Shown here: piece after piece, positions 25,389-35,401 of the stretch
How the letters are laid out: each line of letters opens with the position of its first letter
Position numbering within the stretch: the first letter of the stretch is position 1
Origin: Bradyrhizobium arachidis
Lineage (GTDB): Bacteria; Pseudomonadota; Alphaproteobacteria; Rhizobiales; Xanthobacteraceae
Direction: 5' to 3'
DNA length: 64,000 nucleotides
NCBI RefSeq assembly: GCF_024758505.1
Contig: NZ_CP077970.1
Span: 8,556,001-8,620,000, forward strand
Position numbers and translations under genes: made by a program
Notes under the pieces: generated by a model
Database searches by the model: none
What the model saw: the letters and a program-made list of their open reading frames with translations, nothing else
Told to the model about the DNA's origin: nothing

Positions 25389-25566
25389 GTCGTCCCGGAC
25401 AAGCGGAGCTCTGGCAACGCGCAGCGTTGCTAGAGCGGAGTGCCGATCCGGGACCCATAACCACAGGAAGCTGTTTGGCGAAGACTCGTGATCGCGGTTT
25501 CGCGCCACAACCACTTCCTGTGGTTATGGGTCCCGGATCTGCGCTTACGCTTGTCCGGGACGACAG
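25389..25566. repeat. intergenic repeat family B, long copy
   Basis: Starts GTCGTCCCGGACAAGCGGAG and ends TTGTCCGGGACGAC. Two inverted GGGACCCATAACCACAGGAA / TTCCTGTGGTTATGGGTCCC arms (20 bases each) surround the centre. It fills the gap between the receptor and the convergent YmdB-type gene. Confidence 0.88.
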
Positions 25567-25586
25567 TGAGTGTGTGGCGCCGCTTT

Positions 25587-26411
25587 TCAGCTCAACCAAA
25601 ACCTCGGCGTCGCCGGCTCCAGCCGTCCACCTGCGCGCACCGGCGCGATGCGCAGCGCCAGCCCCGTTGCATCGTCCGTCTCCACGGCAACGCCGCTCAG
25701 CGTTGCAACACCCCCGGCGGGCTCGAAGCGGCCGGAGGGGATGCCTGAGGTGAAGCGGCGCAGCGGCTCTTCCTTCTGCATGCCGATGATCGAGTCGTAA
25801 TCGCCGGTCATGCCGGCATCGGTCATGTAGGCGGTGCCGCCGGAGAGGATCTGGTGGTCGGCGGTCGGCACATGCGTGTGCGTGCCGACGACGAGGCTGG
25901 CGCGGCCGTCGCAGAAATAGCCAATGCCCTGCTTTTCGCTGGTGGCCTCGCAATGGAAATCGACGACGATGGCATCGGCCGCAACGCCGAGCGGACAGGC
26001 GCCGAGCTCGCGCTCCAGCGCCGCGAAGGGATCGTCGAACGGCGTCATGAAGACGCGGCCGAGCGCGTTGACGATCAGCGCATGCTTGCCGTTCTTGGCC
26101 TCGACCAGCGCGGCACCGCGGCCGGGCGTGCCACGCGGATAGTTGGCCGGCCGCACCAGGCGCTCCGCGCGCTCGATGAACACCAGCGCCTCGCGCTGGT
26201 CCCAGGAATGATTGCCGAGCGTCACCGCGTCGGCGCCGGCATCGAGCAGTTCCTGATAGATCGCCTCGGTGATGCCAAAGCCGCCCGCGGAGTTCTCGCC
26301 GTTGACGACGACGAGATCGAGCGACCAGTCGCGGATCATGCCGGGCAGATGTTCTGATATGGCCGCGCGCCCGGCACGGCCGACGACGTCACCCACGAAG
26401 AGAATGCGCAA
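25587..26411 (-). CDS. YmdB-family metallophosphoesterase
   Basis: A 274-residue phosphoesterase of the TIGR00282/YmdB type, known to hydrolyse 2',3'-cyclic nucleotides. Metal motifs are GDVVGRAGR at residues ~7-15, NGENSAGGFG, GNHSWDQRE and GTHTHVPTAD, followed by the conserved YMTDAGMTGDYDSIIG. It overlaps the cyclo-ligase gene by 23 bases on the same strand, so both are probably in one unit. Confidence 0.93.
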   Translation of the reverse strand: MRILFVGDVVGRAGRAAISEHLPGMIRDWSLDLVVVNGENSAGGFGITEAIYQELLDAGADAVTLGNHSWDQREALVFIERAERLVRPANYPRGTPGRGAALVEAKNGKHALIVNALGRVFMTPFDDPFAALERELGACPLGVAADAIVVDFHCEATSEKQGIGYFCDGRASLVVGTHTHVPTADHQILSGGTAYMTDAGMTGDYDSIIGMQKEEPLRRFTSGIPSGRFEPAGGVATLSGVAVETDDATGLALRIAPVRAGGRLEPATPRFWLS

Positions 26412-26985
26412 CTTCAGGACTCCGGAAATCGAAAACGTCGGATTCCGTTAGCACATAATCCAGCGCGACGTCGTGCGATAGTGCCGGAACCGCCTCGATC
26501 TCCTGCGCCGCGAACGCAATCCCGATGCCCAGCACGTGCTTGGTCTTGCGCAAATGCGCGAAGGTGAAGTCGTAATGGCCTGCGCCGTAGCCGATGCGAT
26601 GGCCGAGACGGTCGAAGGCCGCGAGCGGCGTCAGCATGATGTCGGGGATCACTTCGGCGGCCGCCGGCGACGGCTCGGGAATACCGAGCGGGCCGAGCAT
26701 CAGGCGGTCGTTCGGATGCCAGAGCCGGAAGATCAACGACTGGCCGCGCGCGGTGACACAAGGAAGCGCGAGCCGCGCACCGTCATCGGCGAGCTTGCGC
26801 ATCAGGGGGGCCGGATCAATCTCGTTGCGGATCGGGGAGTAGCCGGACACGATAGTGCCTGGCAGCAGTTCGAACGGCAGGCCGCGCTTGGCGAGCTTTG
26901 TGGCAGCAGCGGCGCGTTTCTTTTCGCTGAGCGCATCGCGCTTGGCGAGGGCTTTGGCACGAAGTTCGGATTTTGAGTTGCTCAT
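26389..26985 (-). CDS. 5-formyltetrahydrofolate cyclo-ligase
   Basis: A 198-residue enzyme that converts 5-formyl-THF to 5,10-methenyl-THF using ATP. It starts MSNSKSELRAKALAKRDALS and has the family motifs YSPIRNEIDP, MLTPLAAFDRLGHRIGYGAGHYDFTF (in part) and the Arg-Lys-rich ATP region (RKTKHVLGIGIAF). It lies downstream of zapA and the 6S RNA candidate, a conserved order across many proteobacteria. No fthC/ygfA symbol is assigned here. Confidence 0.93.
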   Translation of the reverse strand: MSNSKSELRAKALAKRDALSEKKRAAAATKLAKRGLPFELLPGTIVSGYSPIRNEIDPAPLMRKLADDGARLALPCVTARGQSLIFRLWHPNDRLMLGPLGIPEPSPAAAEVIPDIMLTPLAAFDRLGHRIGYGAGHYDFTFAHLRKTKHVLGIGIAFAAQEIEAVPALSHDVALDYVLTESDVFDFRSPEVAHSLRG

Positions 26986-27022
26986 GCGCTTGGGGTCCCG
27001 AGGTCATCGTCCACGAGACGGA

Positions 27023-27103
27023 CGATCCAGTATTACAGGAGCGGCGATGTTCTCACTCGAACGCCGCGGCGTACTGGATTCCCCGCCTTCGCGGGGAATG
27101 ACC
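27023..27103. repeat. intergenic repeat family C, copy 2
   Basis: Contains GATCCAGTATT, CGCCGCGGCGTACTGGATTC and CCCCGCCTTCGCGGGGAATGAC. It lies between the cyclo-ligase and the 6S RNA candidate. Confidence 0.8.
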
Positions 27104-27129
27104 GTATCCAACAGGACCGCCGCAGTCTG

Positions 27130-27300
27130 ACGCGCAAAGTTCGACAGGCACAAAACAGAAGGGCAGAAGTGCGAGGCCGCAATCGCCGTTGAAGCACTCG
27201 ATCCCGGAGTTCCCTACGAAAGTAGGTGGGCACCATATGTCCGGATCCACGGACCCGGCCAGGGACAGTTCCCTAAAGGATCGATAAGGCCCCGGGGATA
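27130..27300 (-). ncRNA. ssrS: 6S RNA candidate (ssrS)
   Basis: A rod-like fold is seen on the minus strand between zapA and the cyclo-ligase. GGGGCC (27293-27288) pairs with GGCCTC (27178-27173), and inside it CGATCC (27283-27278) pairs with GGATCG (27204-27199). The middle holds short hairpins (GTCCG-TGGATC-CGGAC; CCTAC-TTTC-GTAGG), leaving an open region. 6S RNA mimics an open promoter and binds RNA polymerase, and it commonly sits at exactly this place between zapA and ygfA. The ends are approximate; the identity rests on position and fold, not on a model search. Confidence 0.6.
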
Positions 27301-27394
27301 TATGGCTCCTGACGCGCGTCACAGCCTCGCTTGGTCAATGTAACAACGATAGTTCCGAATCGCCAGCCCGGCCCTCGGTCATCGTGGTCGGCGA

Positions 27395-27778
27395 TCAACC
27401 GATCGCGATCCCGTTGCCGACGGTCCGGTTCAGCACTTGCGTCGACTTCTCGATCCGCTCGGCCGCCGCGTTCAGCGCGTTGACGACGGCGGTCTGCGTG
27501 ACCCGCGCGCGCTCGGCGGCGGCGTTACGGAAATCGCGCAGCTCGTTGACCTCGGCCTCCAGCGTGCGGACGCGATTGCCCGCATCGAACAGCTCGTCGC
27601 AGGCCATCAGCGCGGCCATCACCGTGAGCCTGGCATCGCCGATCTCGCCGAACTTGCCGCGCAGCATCTGGATGCGCGACTCGAAGCTCTCGGCCAGCTT
27701 CAACAGCCGCACTTCCTGCCCTTCCTCGCAGGCCATGCGGAATTGCCGGCCGTTGATGGTGACGTTGATGTGGCTCAT
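27395..27778 (-). CDS. zapA: cell division protein ZapA
   Basis: A 127-residue FtsZ-ring associated protein that bundles FtsZ filaments. The start [20 protein letters not shown] matches the family's N-terminal domain, followed by RLLKLAESFESRIQMLRGKF and a C-terminal coiled coil (residues ~60-115). It overlaps the upstream DUF4164 gene by four bases. Confidence 0.95.
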   Translation of the reverse strand: MSHINVTINGRQFRMACEEGQEVRLLKLAESFESRIQMLRGKFGEIGDARLTVMAALMACDELFDAGNRVRTLEAEVNELRDFRNAAAERARVTQTAVVNALNAAAERIEKSTQVLNRTVGNGIAIG

Positions 27779-28095
27779 GAGTCCTCTCCGGTATCGAGTA
27801 CCGAACGTATCGTGACGATCGCGGCATCGAGCCGATCGGAGATGTCGCGGCTGGTGCGTTCGAGCTTGCGCGCCTTCACCAGCGCACCGTCGAGCTCATC
27901 GGCCAGACGCGAGCGATCGGCACCGAGCGCCTGAATGCGCGTCGCGAGTTCGTTCTCGTCACGATCGGCATCGCGGCGTCGTTCGACGGCGCTCTCCAGC
28001 GCGTCGAGCGCCGCCATGAGCCTGCGGGTCGCGATCTCGATCTCGAGGGCGGACGACTCCGTCATGGCAGAACTGGTGGCAGCGCGATCGCTCAT
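27775..28095 (-). CDS. DUF4164 family coiled-coil protein
   Basis: A 106-residue protein, almost wholly helical (residues ~15-85), with heptad-like [20 protein letters not shown] and [20 protein letters not shown]. It is normally found just upstream of zapA in Rhizobiales, as here, which suggests a role with the division ring. The start at 28095 has AGG about six bases before it; an inner ATG (MTESSALE) at 28065 is possible. Function is unknown. Confidence 0.85.
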   Translation of the reverse strand: MSDRAATSSAMTESSALEIEIATRRLMAALDALESAVERRRDADRDENELATRIQALGADRSRLADELDGALVKARKLERTSRDISDRLDAAIVTIRSVLDTGEDS

Positions 28096-28506
28096 GAAGC
28101 CTGCGGCAGACCTTGTTTCGGGGCCTTTGCATCGACGCCTGCCACCCGGCAAAAGACTCGGTTCGGCAAGCGGTTACACGCAAATATTTACGTGGCAGGA
28201 AAGCGAAGCGCAACGCCGCCCGGAAACTATGCACCGATAGATCGGGTTGCCATGGCATCCCGGTCCATCGTTCTCCGGGGGCGCGATCTCCGCGCAAACG
28301 CGATTTCCGCGCTTGTCGCGACGGACAGCCGGCCGCCACTTTTCCCGATCATGCCGCAGGCAACTTTTCGGGCGCAGAAGGCGTTTGATTGCCTTGGACT
28401 CCCGGAACCGAGATGCTATCCCAGCCCCGACCCGAGAGGCTGCCAAGCTCCTTCCCACGCGGCCCACACCGCCACCCAAGCGCTTCATTTCAGACGGATT
28501 TTCATC
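28096..28506. other. 411-base gap between DUF4164 and transketolase
   Basis: No gene is supported here. The transketolase frame stays open over the right 315 bases but the residues are not those of the family. Both the leftward DUF4164/zapA promoter and the transketolase promoter must lie in it; one candidate for the latter is at 28394-28421. Confidence 0.6.
28394..28421 (+). promoter_or_regulatory. candidate housekeeping promoter of transketolase
   Basis: TTGGAC (28394-28399), 16 bases, CTATCC (28416-28421), close to the alphaproteobacterial housekeeping pattern CTTGAC-N17-CTATAT. It lies 85 bases before the ATG. Not confirmed by any start-site evidence. Confidence 0.4.
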
Positions 28507-30492
28507 ATGACGCAGGTCGACCAAACCCGTATGGCCAACGCGATCCGCGGCCTCTCGATGGACGCCGTCGAGAAGGCGAAATCGGGTCATCCCGGCCTGC
28601 CCATGGGCGCCGCCGACATCGCCACCGTGCTGTTCACGCAGTTCCTGAAATACGACACAGCGGCACCTAGCTGGCCCGACCGTGACCGCTTCGTGCTCTC
28701 GGCCGGCCACGGCTCGATGCTGCTCTATTCGCTGCTGTTCCTGACCGGCAATCCGGACATGACGCTGGACCAGATCAAGCAGTTCCGTCAGCTCGATTCG
28801 ATCACCCCGGGGCACCCTGAGAACTTCCTCACCAAGGGCATCGAGACCACCACCGGCCCGCTCGGCCAGGGCATCTCGACCGCCGTCGGCATGGCGCTGG
28901 CGGAGAAGATGCTGGCCGCCGAATTCGGCAAGAAGATCGTCGACCACCACACCTACGTGCTCGCCTCCGACGGCGACCTGATGGAAGGCGTGTCGCAGGA
29001 AGCGATCGCGATGGCCGGGCACTGGAAGCTCAACAAGCTGATCGTGCTGTACGATGACAACGGCATCTCGATCGACGGCCCGACCTCGATCGCCGATTCC
29101 GTCGACCAGGTGAAGCGCTTCAAGTCCGCGGGCTGGGCCGCGGAGAAGATCGACGGCCAGGACCAGGCCGCAATCGCGGCCGCGATCACGCGCGCGATAA
29201 AGTCGAACAAGCCGACGCTGATCGCCTGCCGCACCACCATCGGCTACGGCGCGCCGCATAAGGCCGGCACCGCAAAGGTGCATGGCGAGGCGTTAGGTGC
29301 CGACGAGCTCAAGGCCGCCAAGGAGAATCTTGGCATCTCGCTCGAGCCGTTCTCGGTGCCTGACGACGTGCTGAAGGCATGGCGTGCTGCAGGCAGCCGC
29401 GGCGCTGCCGCGCGCAAGGAATGGGAAGATCGCCTTGGCCAACTCGGCAGCCGCAAGCGCGCCGAGTTCGAGCGCCGCCTGCGCCACGAGCGGCCGGCTT
29501 CGCTCGCCAAAGCGGTGAAGGCGTACAAGAAGGAGCTGCTGGAGAAGCCGATGGTTGCGGCAACCCGCAAATCCTCGGAAGCCGTGATCGAAGTGATTGC
29601 CGGCGCGATGCCGATGGAATTTCTGGCAGGCTCCGCCGACCTCACCGGCTCCAACAACAACAAGGCGAAGTCGGCCACAGCATTCTCGGCCAAGACGCCA
29701 AAAGGTCGCTTCATCCATTACGGCATCCGAGAGCACGGCATGGCCGCGGCCATGAACGGCATTTTCCTGCATGGCGGTTTCGCACCCAATGGCGCGACCT
29801 TCCTGGTGTTCACGGATTACGCGCGGCCGGCGATGCGGCTCGCTGCGCTGATGGGTGCGGGCGTCGTCTATGTGATGACCCACGATTCCATCGGCCTCGG
29901 CGAAGACGGTCCGACCCACCAGCCGGTCGAGCATCTTTCGGCCCTGCGCGCCATTCCCAACATGCGCGTATTCCGCCCCTGCGATTCCGTCGAGGTCGCC
30001 GAGTGCTGGGAGCTGGCGCTCAATCGCGTGGACGGACCGACGGTGCTGGCGCTGACGCGCCAGAACTTGCCGCAGCTTCGCACCACGGCGCCGAACGACA
30101 ATCCCTGCGCGCAAGGCGCCTACGAGCTGGTCCCGGCGCAGGGCGAGGCCAAGGCAACGCTGTTCGCCTCGGGCTCCGAGGTCGAGATCGCGGTCGCCGC
30201 CCAGCGCCAACTCGCTGAGCGCGGCGTCCCGTCGCGGGTGGTCTCGGTGCCGTCACTGGAACTGTTGTTAGCGCAACCAGAAGCCAAGCGTGGCGCAATC
30301 ATCGGCAACGCCCCGGTCAAGGTTGCGATCGAGGCCGCGGTACGCTGGGGCTGGGATGCCGTCATCGGCCAGGATGGTGAATTCATCGGCATGCATTCCT
30401 TCGGCGCCAGCGCGCCGGCCAAGGACCTTTTCAAGCACTTTGGAATTACCGCTGAGGCCGCAGTTAACGCTGTGCTGAAGCGCATTTCCTGA
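28507..30492 (+). CDS. tkt: transketolase
   Basis: A 661-residue thiamine-diphosphate enzyme of the pentose phosphate pathway, moving two-carbon ketol units. It starts [20 protein letters not shown], then [13 protein letters not shown], the ThDP motif [20 protein letters not shown], and the transketolase C-terminal domains with [18 protein letters not shown] earlier and [17 protein letters not shown] and [20 protein letters not shown] later. The length is normal. It opens the sugar-phosphate gene group tkt-gap-pgk-fba on one strand, though a 141-base gap separates it from gap. Confidence 0.97.
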   Translation: MTQVDQTRMANAIRGLSMDAVEKAKSGHPGLPMGAADIATVLFTQFLKYDTAAPSWPDRDRFVLSAGHGSMLLYSLLFLTGNPDMTLDQIKQFRQLDSITPGHPENFLTKGIETTTGPLGQGISTAVGMALAEKMLAAEFGKKIVDHHTYVLASDGDLMEGVSQEAIAMAGHWKLNKLIVLYDDNGISIDGPTSIADSVDQVKRFKSAGWAAEKIDGQDQAAIAAAITRAIKSNKPTLIACRTTIGYGAPHKAGTAKVHGEALGADELKAAKENLGISLEPFSVPDDVLKAWRAAGSRGAAARKEWEDRLGQLGSRKRAEFERRLRHERPASLAKAVKAYKKELLEKPMVAATRKSSEAVIEVIAGAMPMEFLAGSADLTGSNNNKAKSATAFSAKTPKGRFIHYGIREHGMAAAMNGIFLHGGFAPNGATFLVFTDYARPAMRLAALMGAGVVYVMTHDSIGLGEDGPTHQPVEHLSALRAIPNMRVFRPCDSVEVAECWELALNRVDGPTVLALTRQNLPQLRTTAPNDNPCAQGAYELVPAQGEAKATLFASGSEVEIAVAAQRQLAERGVPSRVVSVPSLELLLAQPEAKRGAIIGNAPVKVAIEAAVRWGWDAVIGQDGEFIGMHSFGASAPAKDLFKHFGITAEAAVNAVLKRIS

Positions 30493-30633
30493 GTGTTGAG
30501 CTTGCCGGAAAAAAGGACTACCAAGCTCCCCATATGAACCAGTCCCGCCCGGCCGAACCGGGCGTCCGTCTAAAAAACCCTCGCAGGCGCGCTAGCCGCC
30601 TTGCGGGATGAAAATGGTCATTGAAGGAGACGA

Positions 30634-31644
30634 ATGATGGTAGTCCGCGTCGGAATTAACGGTTTTGGTCGTATCGGCCGCAACGTCCTGCGGGCTATCG
30701 CCGAGTCCGGCCGCAAGGACATCGAGGTAGTCGGTATCAACGACCTCGGTCCCGTCGAAACCAACGCGCACCTGTTGCGCTTCGACTCCGTCCACGGCCG
30801 CTTCCCCGGCACCGTCACCGTCGATGGCGACTCGCTCAACCTCGGCTCCGGCAAGATCAAGGTGACGGCCGAGCGCGATCCGTCAAAACTGCCCTGGAAG
30901 GATCTCGGCGTCGACATCGCGCTGGAATGCACCGGCATCTTCACCTCGAAAGACAAGGCCTCCGCGCATCTGACCGCCGGCGCCAAGCGCGTGCTGGTCT
31001 CGGCGCCCGCTGACGGCGCCGACGCCACCATCGTCTACGGCGTCAACCACGACTCGCTGACCAAGGATCATCTGGTCGTCTCGAACGGCTCCTGCACCAC
31101 CAACTGCCTCGCGCCGGTCGCCAAGGTGCTGAACGACCTCGTCGGCATCGAGACCGGCTTCATGACCACGATCCACGCCTACACCGGCGACCAGCCGACG
31201 CTGGATACGCTGCACAAGGATCTCTATCGCGGCCGCGCGGCTGCGATGTCGATGATCCCGACCTCGACGGGTGCGGCGAAGGCGATCGGCCTCGTGCTCC
31301 CCGAGCTCAAGGGCAAGCTCGACGGCGTCGCGATCCGCGTGCCGACCCCGAACGTCTCGGTCGTCGACCTCAAGATCGTCGCCAAGCGCGCCACCGACGT
31401 CAAGGAAGTCAACGCCGCGATGAAGCGCGCCTCCGAGCAGCAGCTCAAGGGCATCCTCGGCTACACGTCGGCGCCGAACGTCTCGATCGACTTCAACCAC
31501 GACCCGCACTCCTCCACCTTCCACGAGGACCAGACCAAGGTGCAGAACGGCACGCTGGTGCGCGTGATGTCCTGGTACGACAACGAGTGGGGTTTCTCGA
31601 ACCGCATGGCTGATACCGCCGTTGCGATGTCGAAGGTGATCTAA
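30634..31644 (+). CDS. gap: glyceraldehyde-3-phosphate dehydrogenase, type I
   Basis: A 336-residue NAD-dependent enzyme. The NAD fold begins [18 protein letters not shown], the catalytic Cys is residue 154 in [14 protein letters not shown], and the partner His is 181 in [11 protein letters not shown]. Length and motifs are those of a functional enzyme. Two ATG codons occur in a row; AAGGAG precedes the first at about the right distance. It belongs to the glycolysis/gluconeogenesis cluster. Confidence 0.98.
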   Translation: MMVVRVGINGFGRIGRNVLRAIAESGRKDIEVVGINDLGPVETNAHLLRFDSVHGRFPGTVTVDGDSLNLGSGKIKVTAERDPSKLPWKDLGVDIALECTGIFTSKDKASAHLTAGAKRVLVSAPADGADATIVYGVNHDSLTKDHLVVSNGSCTTNCLAPVAKVLNDLVGIETGFMTTIHAYTGDQPTLDTLHKDLYRGRAAAMSMIPTSTGAAKAIGLVLPELKGKLDGVAIRVPTPNVSVVDLKIVAKRATDVKEVNAAMKRASEQQLKGILGYTSAPNVSIDFNHDPHSSTFHEDQTKVQNGTLVRVMSWYDNEWGFSNRMADTAVAMSKVI

Positions 31645-31653
31645 GGCTGCACA

Positions 31654-31782
31654 ATGCTTCCTGCCTGGATCGGCGTCCCCGGCGCCATCCTGCTGCTCGC
31701 GTTCATCGCGTACGGCATCCGCCAGGGAATGAAGGTAACGACCAGGCAGGAAGGCGATCCGCCCGAGCGCGGCCCACCATAG
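31654..31782 (+). CDS. 42-residue membrane peptide between gap and pgk
   Basis: An ATG at 31654 opens a 42-residue ORF ending at TAG 31780-31782. It begins MLPAWIGVPGAILLLAFIAY (one membrane segment, residues ~5-20) and ends in a charged tail with TTRQEGDPPERGPP. AAGG lies seven bases before the ATG, and the ORF starts nine bases after the gap stop codon and ends 27 bases before pgk. Position, hydrophobic core and ribosome-binding site support a real small gene; its job is unknown. Confidence 0.55.
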   Translation: MLPAWIGVPGAILLLAFIAYGIRQGMKVTTRQEGDPPERGPP

Positions 31783-31809
31783 TGCTGCCAGTAAGCGAGT
31801 GATCAGGAC

Positions 31810-33003
31810 ATGGCCAAATTCCGCACCCTCGACGACGTCAATGTGAAGGGCAAGCGCGTCCTGCTGCGCGTCGACCTGAACGTGCCCATGGACAACGGGC
31901 GCGTCACCGACGCAACGCGGCTCGAGCGCGTCGCGCCGACCATCACCGAGCTCGCGGACAAGGGCGGCAAGGTCATCCTGCTCGCGCATTTCGGCCGGCC
32001 CAAGGGACGTGATCCCAAGGAGTCGCTGAAGCCCGTTGCCGAAGCGCTGGCGAACGTCGTGAACAAATCCGTCGCCTTCGCCGACGACTGCATCGGCGAG
32101 CCGGCCGCAAAGGCCGTGGCCGCGATGCAGGATGGCGACATCCTGTGTCTGGAAAACACCCGCTTCCACAAGGAAGAGGAAAAGAACGATCCCGCCTTCG
32201 TCGCTGAGCTCGCAAAGCTCGGCGACATCTGGGTCAGCGACGCGTTCTCCGCGTCGCACCGCGCCCACGCCTCGACCGAAGGCCTCGGCCACAAGCTGCC
32301 GGCCTATGCCGGCCGCACCATGCAGGCCGAGCTCGACGCGCTGGAGAAGGCGCTGGGATCGCCGACCAAGCCTGTGATCGCGATCATCGGCGGCGCAAAG
32401 GTCTCGACCAAGATCGACCTGTTGGAAAACCTCGTCACCAAGGTCGACGCGCTCGTCATCGGCGGCGGCATGGCCAACACCTTCCTGCACGCCCAGGGCG
32501 TCGCGGTCGGCAAGTCGCTCTGCGAAAAAGATCTCGCCGCGACCGCGGTGCGGATCATGGAGAAGGCTGAGGCGGCGAACTGCGCCATCATCCTCCCCGT
32601 GGACGCCACCGTCGCCTATCATTTCGCCGCCAACGCGCCGTCGCACGCCTATGGGCTCGATGCGATCCCCGCCGACGGCATGATCCTCGACGTCGGTCCG
32701 CAATCGATCGTGCGCATCCATGCCGCGATCGACGACGCCGCAACCCTGGTCTGGAACGGCCCGGTCGGCGCCTTCGAGATGCAGCCGTTCGACCGCGGCA
32801 CGGTGGCAGCCGCCCGACACGCCGCCGAGCGCACAAAAGCCAAGAAGCTGATTTCGATCGCGGGTGGCGGCGACACCGTCGCAGCGCTCAACCAGGCCGG
32901 CGTGGGCTCGGATTTCACCTATGTTTCGACGGCCGGTGGCGCATTTCTTGAATGGATGGAAGGCAAGCCCCTGCCCGGCGTCGAAGTCTTGCGCATCAAG
33001 TAA
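31810..33003 (+). CDS. pgk: phosphoglycerate kinase
   Basis: A 397-residue glycolytic kinase that transfers phosphate between 1,3-bisphosphoglycerate and ADP. The N-terminal substrate site reads [13 protein letters not shown] and [10 protein letters not shown]; the hinge and nucleotide part contain [27 protein letters not shown] and [13 protein letters not shown]. It is the third main gene of the cluster, with the class II aldolase starting 38 bases after its stop codon. Confidence 0.98.
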   Translation: MAKFRTLDDVNVKGKRVLLRVDLNVPMDNGRVTDATRLERVAPTITELADKGGKVILLAHFGRPKGRDPKESLKPVAEALANVVNKSVAFADDCIGEPAAKAVAAMQDGDILCLENTRFHKEEEKNDPAFVAELAKLGDIWVSDAFSASHRAHASTEGLGHKLPAYAGRTMQAELDALEKALGSPTKPVIAIIGGAKVSTKIDLLENLVTKVDALVIGGGMANTFLHAQGVAVGKSLCEKDLAATAVRIMEKAEAANCAIILPVDATVAYHFAANAPSHAYGLDAIPADGMILDVGPQSIVRIHAAIDDAATLVWNGPVGAFEMQPFDRGTVAAARHAAERTKAKKLISIAGGGDTVAALNQAGVGSDFTYVSTAGGAFLEWMEGKPLPGVEVLRIK

Positions 33004-33041
33004 ATAGCGGCCGAACTGGCCCAAACGGGAGAAAGATACAG

Positions 33042-34109
33042 ATGGCTCGGATCACGTTGCGTCAATTGCTCGATCATGCGGCGGAGAACGACTACGGCGT
33101 CCCGGCCTTCAACATCAACAACATGGAGCAGGCCTTGGCGATCATGGACGCGGCCAACCAGGTCGACGCCCCCGTGATCATCCAGGCCTCGCGCGGCGCG
33201 CGCTCCTACGCCAACGACGTCATGCTCAAGCACATGATGGACGCGGTGACCGAGATCTATCCGCACATCCCGGTCTGCGTGCATCTCGACCACGGCAACG
33301 AGCCCGCGACCTGCATGACCGCGATCCAGGCCGGCTTCACCTCGGTCATGATGGACGGCTCGCTAAAGGCCGACGGCAAGACCCCCGGCGACTGGGACTA
33401 CAATGTCGGCGTCACCAAGACGGTGACCACCATGGCCCATCTCGGCGGCATCTCGGTGGAAGGCGAACTCGGCGTGCTCGGCTCGCTCGAGACCGGCATG
33501 GGCGACAAGGAAGACGGCCACGGCGCCGAAGGCAAGCTGTCACACGACCAGCTCCTGACCAATCCGGACGAGGCCGTGAAGTTCGTCAGGGAGACCCGCG
33601 TCGACGCGCTCGCGATCGCAATGGGCACCTCGCACGGCGCCTACAAGTTCACGCGCAAGCCGGACGGCGACATCCTCGCCATGAACGTGATCGAGGAGAT
33701 CCACCGCAAGCTGCCGAACACGCATCTCGTCATGCACGGCTCCTCCTCGGTGCCGCAGGAGCTCCAGGAGATCATCAACGCCAATGGCGGCAAGATGAAG
33801 CCGACCTGGGGCGTGCCGGTCGCCGAGATCCAGCGCGGCATCAAGAACGGCGTGCGCAAGATCAACATCGACACCGACAACCGCATGGCGATGACCGGCC
33901 AGATCCGGAAAGTGCTGAAGGACAGCCCGGAAGAGTTCGATCCGCGCAAGTACCTGAAGCCCGCCATGGAAGCCATGACCAAGCTGTGCAAGCAGCGGCT
34001 CCAGGAGTTCAACACCGCCGGCCAGGCTTCCAAGGTCAAGCGGGTCCTGACCACCGCCGAGATGGCCAAGCGCTACGCCAAGGGCGAGCTCGACCCCCGC
34101 GTCGCGTAG
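33042..34109 (+). CDS. class II fructose-bisphosphate aldolase
   Basis: A 355-residue zinc-dependent aldolase of the CbbA/Fba type that cleaves or forms fructose-1,6-bisphosphate. It starts [20 protein letters not shown]; the zinc and substrate sites appear as [37 protein letters not shown] and [10 protein letters not shown]. The start at 33042 has GGGAGAAAG before it; the ORF upstream overlaps pgk and is not coding. A class I aldolase gene follows on the same strand, which makes two enzymes for one step. Confidence 0.96.
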   Translation: MARITLRQLLDHAAENDYGVPAFNINNMEQALAIMDAANQVDAPVIIQASRGARSYANDVMLKHMMDAVTEIYPHIPVCVHLDHGNEPATCMTAIQAGFTSVMMDGSLKADGKTPGDWDYNVGVTKTVTTMAHLGGISVEGELGVLGSLETGMGDKEDGHGAEGKLSHDQLLTNPDEAVKFVRETRVDALAIAMGTSHGAYKFTRKPDGDILAMNVIEEIHRKLPNTHLVMHGSSSVPQELQEIINANGGKMKPTWGVPVAEIQRGIKNGVRKINIDTDNRMAMTGQIRKVLKDSPEEFDPRKYLKPAMEAMTKLCKQRLQEFNTAGQASKVKRVLTTAEMAKRYAKGELDPRVA

Positions 34110-34150
34110 CGATCGCGCGGTGGCGTAAGGCCCGGCAAACACCCTCCTCC

Positions 34151-34251
34151 ATCATTCCGGGGCGCCGCAAAGCGGCGAGCCCGGAATCCATAACCACAGT
34201 CCGGGGTTACGGATTCCGGGCCAGCGCCTGACGGCGCATCCCGGAATGACG
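34151..34251. repeat. intergenic palindrome family A with a family-B core
   Basis: Outer arms ATCATTCCGGGGCG and CGCATCCCGGAATGACG enclose CCATAACCACAG, a segment otherwise typical of family B copies, and its partial inverse. The copy sits between the two aldolase genes. Confidence 0.8.
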
Positions 34252-34373
34252 ACGTTCTTGTCGGTGCTGCCCTCCCCTCCCCGCTTTACCCTGCGACGAA
34301 CGTTAACTCGGCAATTGCCCGAGAACGGTCTATTTTCCCGGGCAAGGCAGAATCGTTTTGGGAGGACCTCTCG

Positions 34374-35399
34374 ATGAATCTGACTGAGCTCAACAAGATC
34401 GCAACCGCCATGGTGGCGCCCGGCAAGGGCATCCTTGCGGCCGACGAATCCTCAGGCACGATCAAGAAGCGTTTCGACGCGATCGGGGTGGAATCGACCG
34501 AGGACAACCGCCGCGACTATCGCGAGATGCTGTTTCGCTCCAGGGACGCCATGAGCCAGCACATCTCCGGCGTCATCCTCTATGACGAGACGATCTGGCA
34601 GAACGCGAAGGACGGCACGCCGCTCATCAAGCTGATCGAAGAGAGCGGTGCGATTCCCGGCATCAAGGTCGACGAAGGCACGCAGGCCCTGCCGATGTGC
34701 CAAGGCGAGCTCGTCACGGTCGGGCTCGACAAGCTCGCCGAGCGGCTGAAGAAATACTATGAACGCGGCGCGCGCTTCGCCAAATGGCGCGCGGTGATCG
34801 ATATCGGCGGCGGCATTCCGTCGATGACCGCGATCAGCGTCAATGCCCATGCGCTGGCGCGCTACGCCGCGCTGTGCCAGGCCGCGCAGATCGTGCCGAT
34901 CGTCGAGCCGGAAGTGCTGATGGACGGCGATCACGACATCGACCGCTGCTTTGAGGTAACGAGCCGCGTGCTCAACAAGACGTTCCAGGAATTGCGTGTG
35001 CAGCGCGTCGCGCTCGAAGGCATGGTGCTCAAACCCAACATGGCGGTATCAGGCAAGAAGTGCGCGAAGCAGGCCTCGGTCGCCGAGGTCGCGGAAAAAA
35101 CCGTGCGGCTCCTGAAGGCCTGCGTGCCCGCGGCCGTGCCCGGCATCGCCTTCCTGTCCGGCGGCCAGTCGGATGAGGATGCGACCGCGCATCTCGACGC
35201 CATGAACCGGCTCGGTCCGCTGCCCTGGGGCCTGACCTTCTCCTATGGCCGCGCGCTGCAGGCTGCGCCGCAGAAGGCGTGGTCCGGAAGAGCAGACAAT
35301 GTCGCCGCCGGGCAGCGCGCGTTCTCCCATCGCGCGCGCATGAACGGGCTTGCGAGCCAGGGCAAATGGGACTCGAGCCTGGAAAAGAAGGCGGCCTAG
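34374..35399 (+). CDS. class I fructose-bisphosphate aldolase
   Basis: A 341-residue Schiff-base aldolase. The conserved LAADESSGTIKKRF lies at residues 21-34, and the lysine that forms the Schiff base is residue 220 in VLKPNMAV, with GGIPSMTAISVN and FLSGGQSDEDAT also present. GGGAGGACC precedes the ATG. It is metal-independent, unlike the class II enzyme next door, so it may serve gluconeogenic growth or low-metal conditions. The gene is followed two bases later by the ThiE-like gene. Confidence 0.96.
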   Translation: MNLTELNKIATAMVAPGKGILAADESSGTIKKRFDAIGVESTEDNRRDYREMLFRSRDAMSQHISGVILYDETIWQNAKDGTPLIKLIEESGAIPGIKVDEGTQALPMCQGELVTVGLDKLAERLKKYYERGARFAKWRAVIDIGGGIPSMTAISVNAHALARYAALCQAAQIVPIVEPEVLMDGDHDIDRCFEVTSRVLNKTFQELRVQRVALEGMVLKPNMAVSGKKCAKQASVAEVAEKTVRLLKACVPAAVPGIAFLSGGQSDEDATAHLDAMNRLGPLPWGLTFSYGRALQAAPQKAWSGRADNVAAGQRAFSHRARMNGLASQGKWDSSLEKKAA

Positions 35400-35401
35400 A
35401 C

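Noticed and set aside
23787..25514. Minus-strand 575-codon frame opposite the second C-terminal-sensor receptor.
   Set aside because: Antisense shadow of a clear chemoreceptor.
30883..33024. Minus-strand frame of 713 codons opposite gap and pgk.
   Set aside because: The plus-strand genes are unmistakable enzymes; the antisense frame has no domain.
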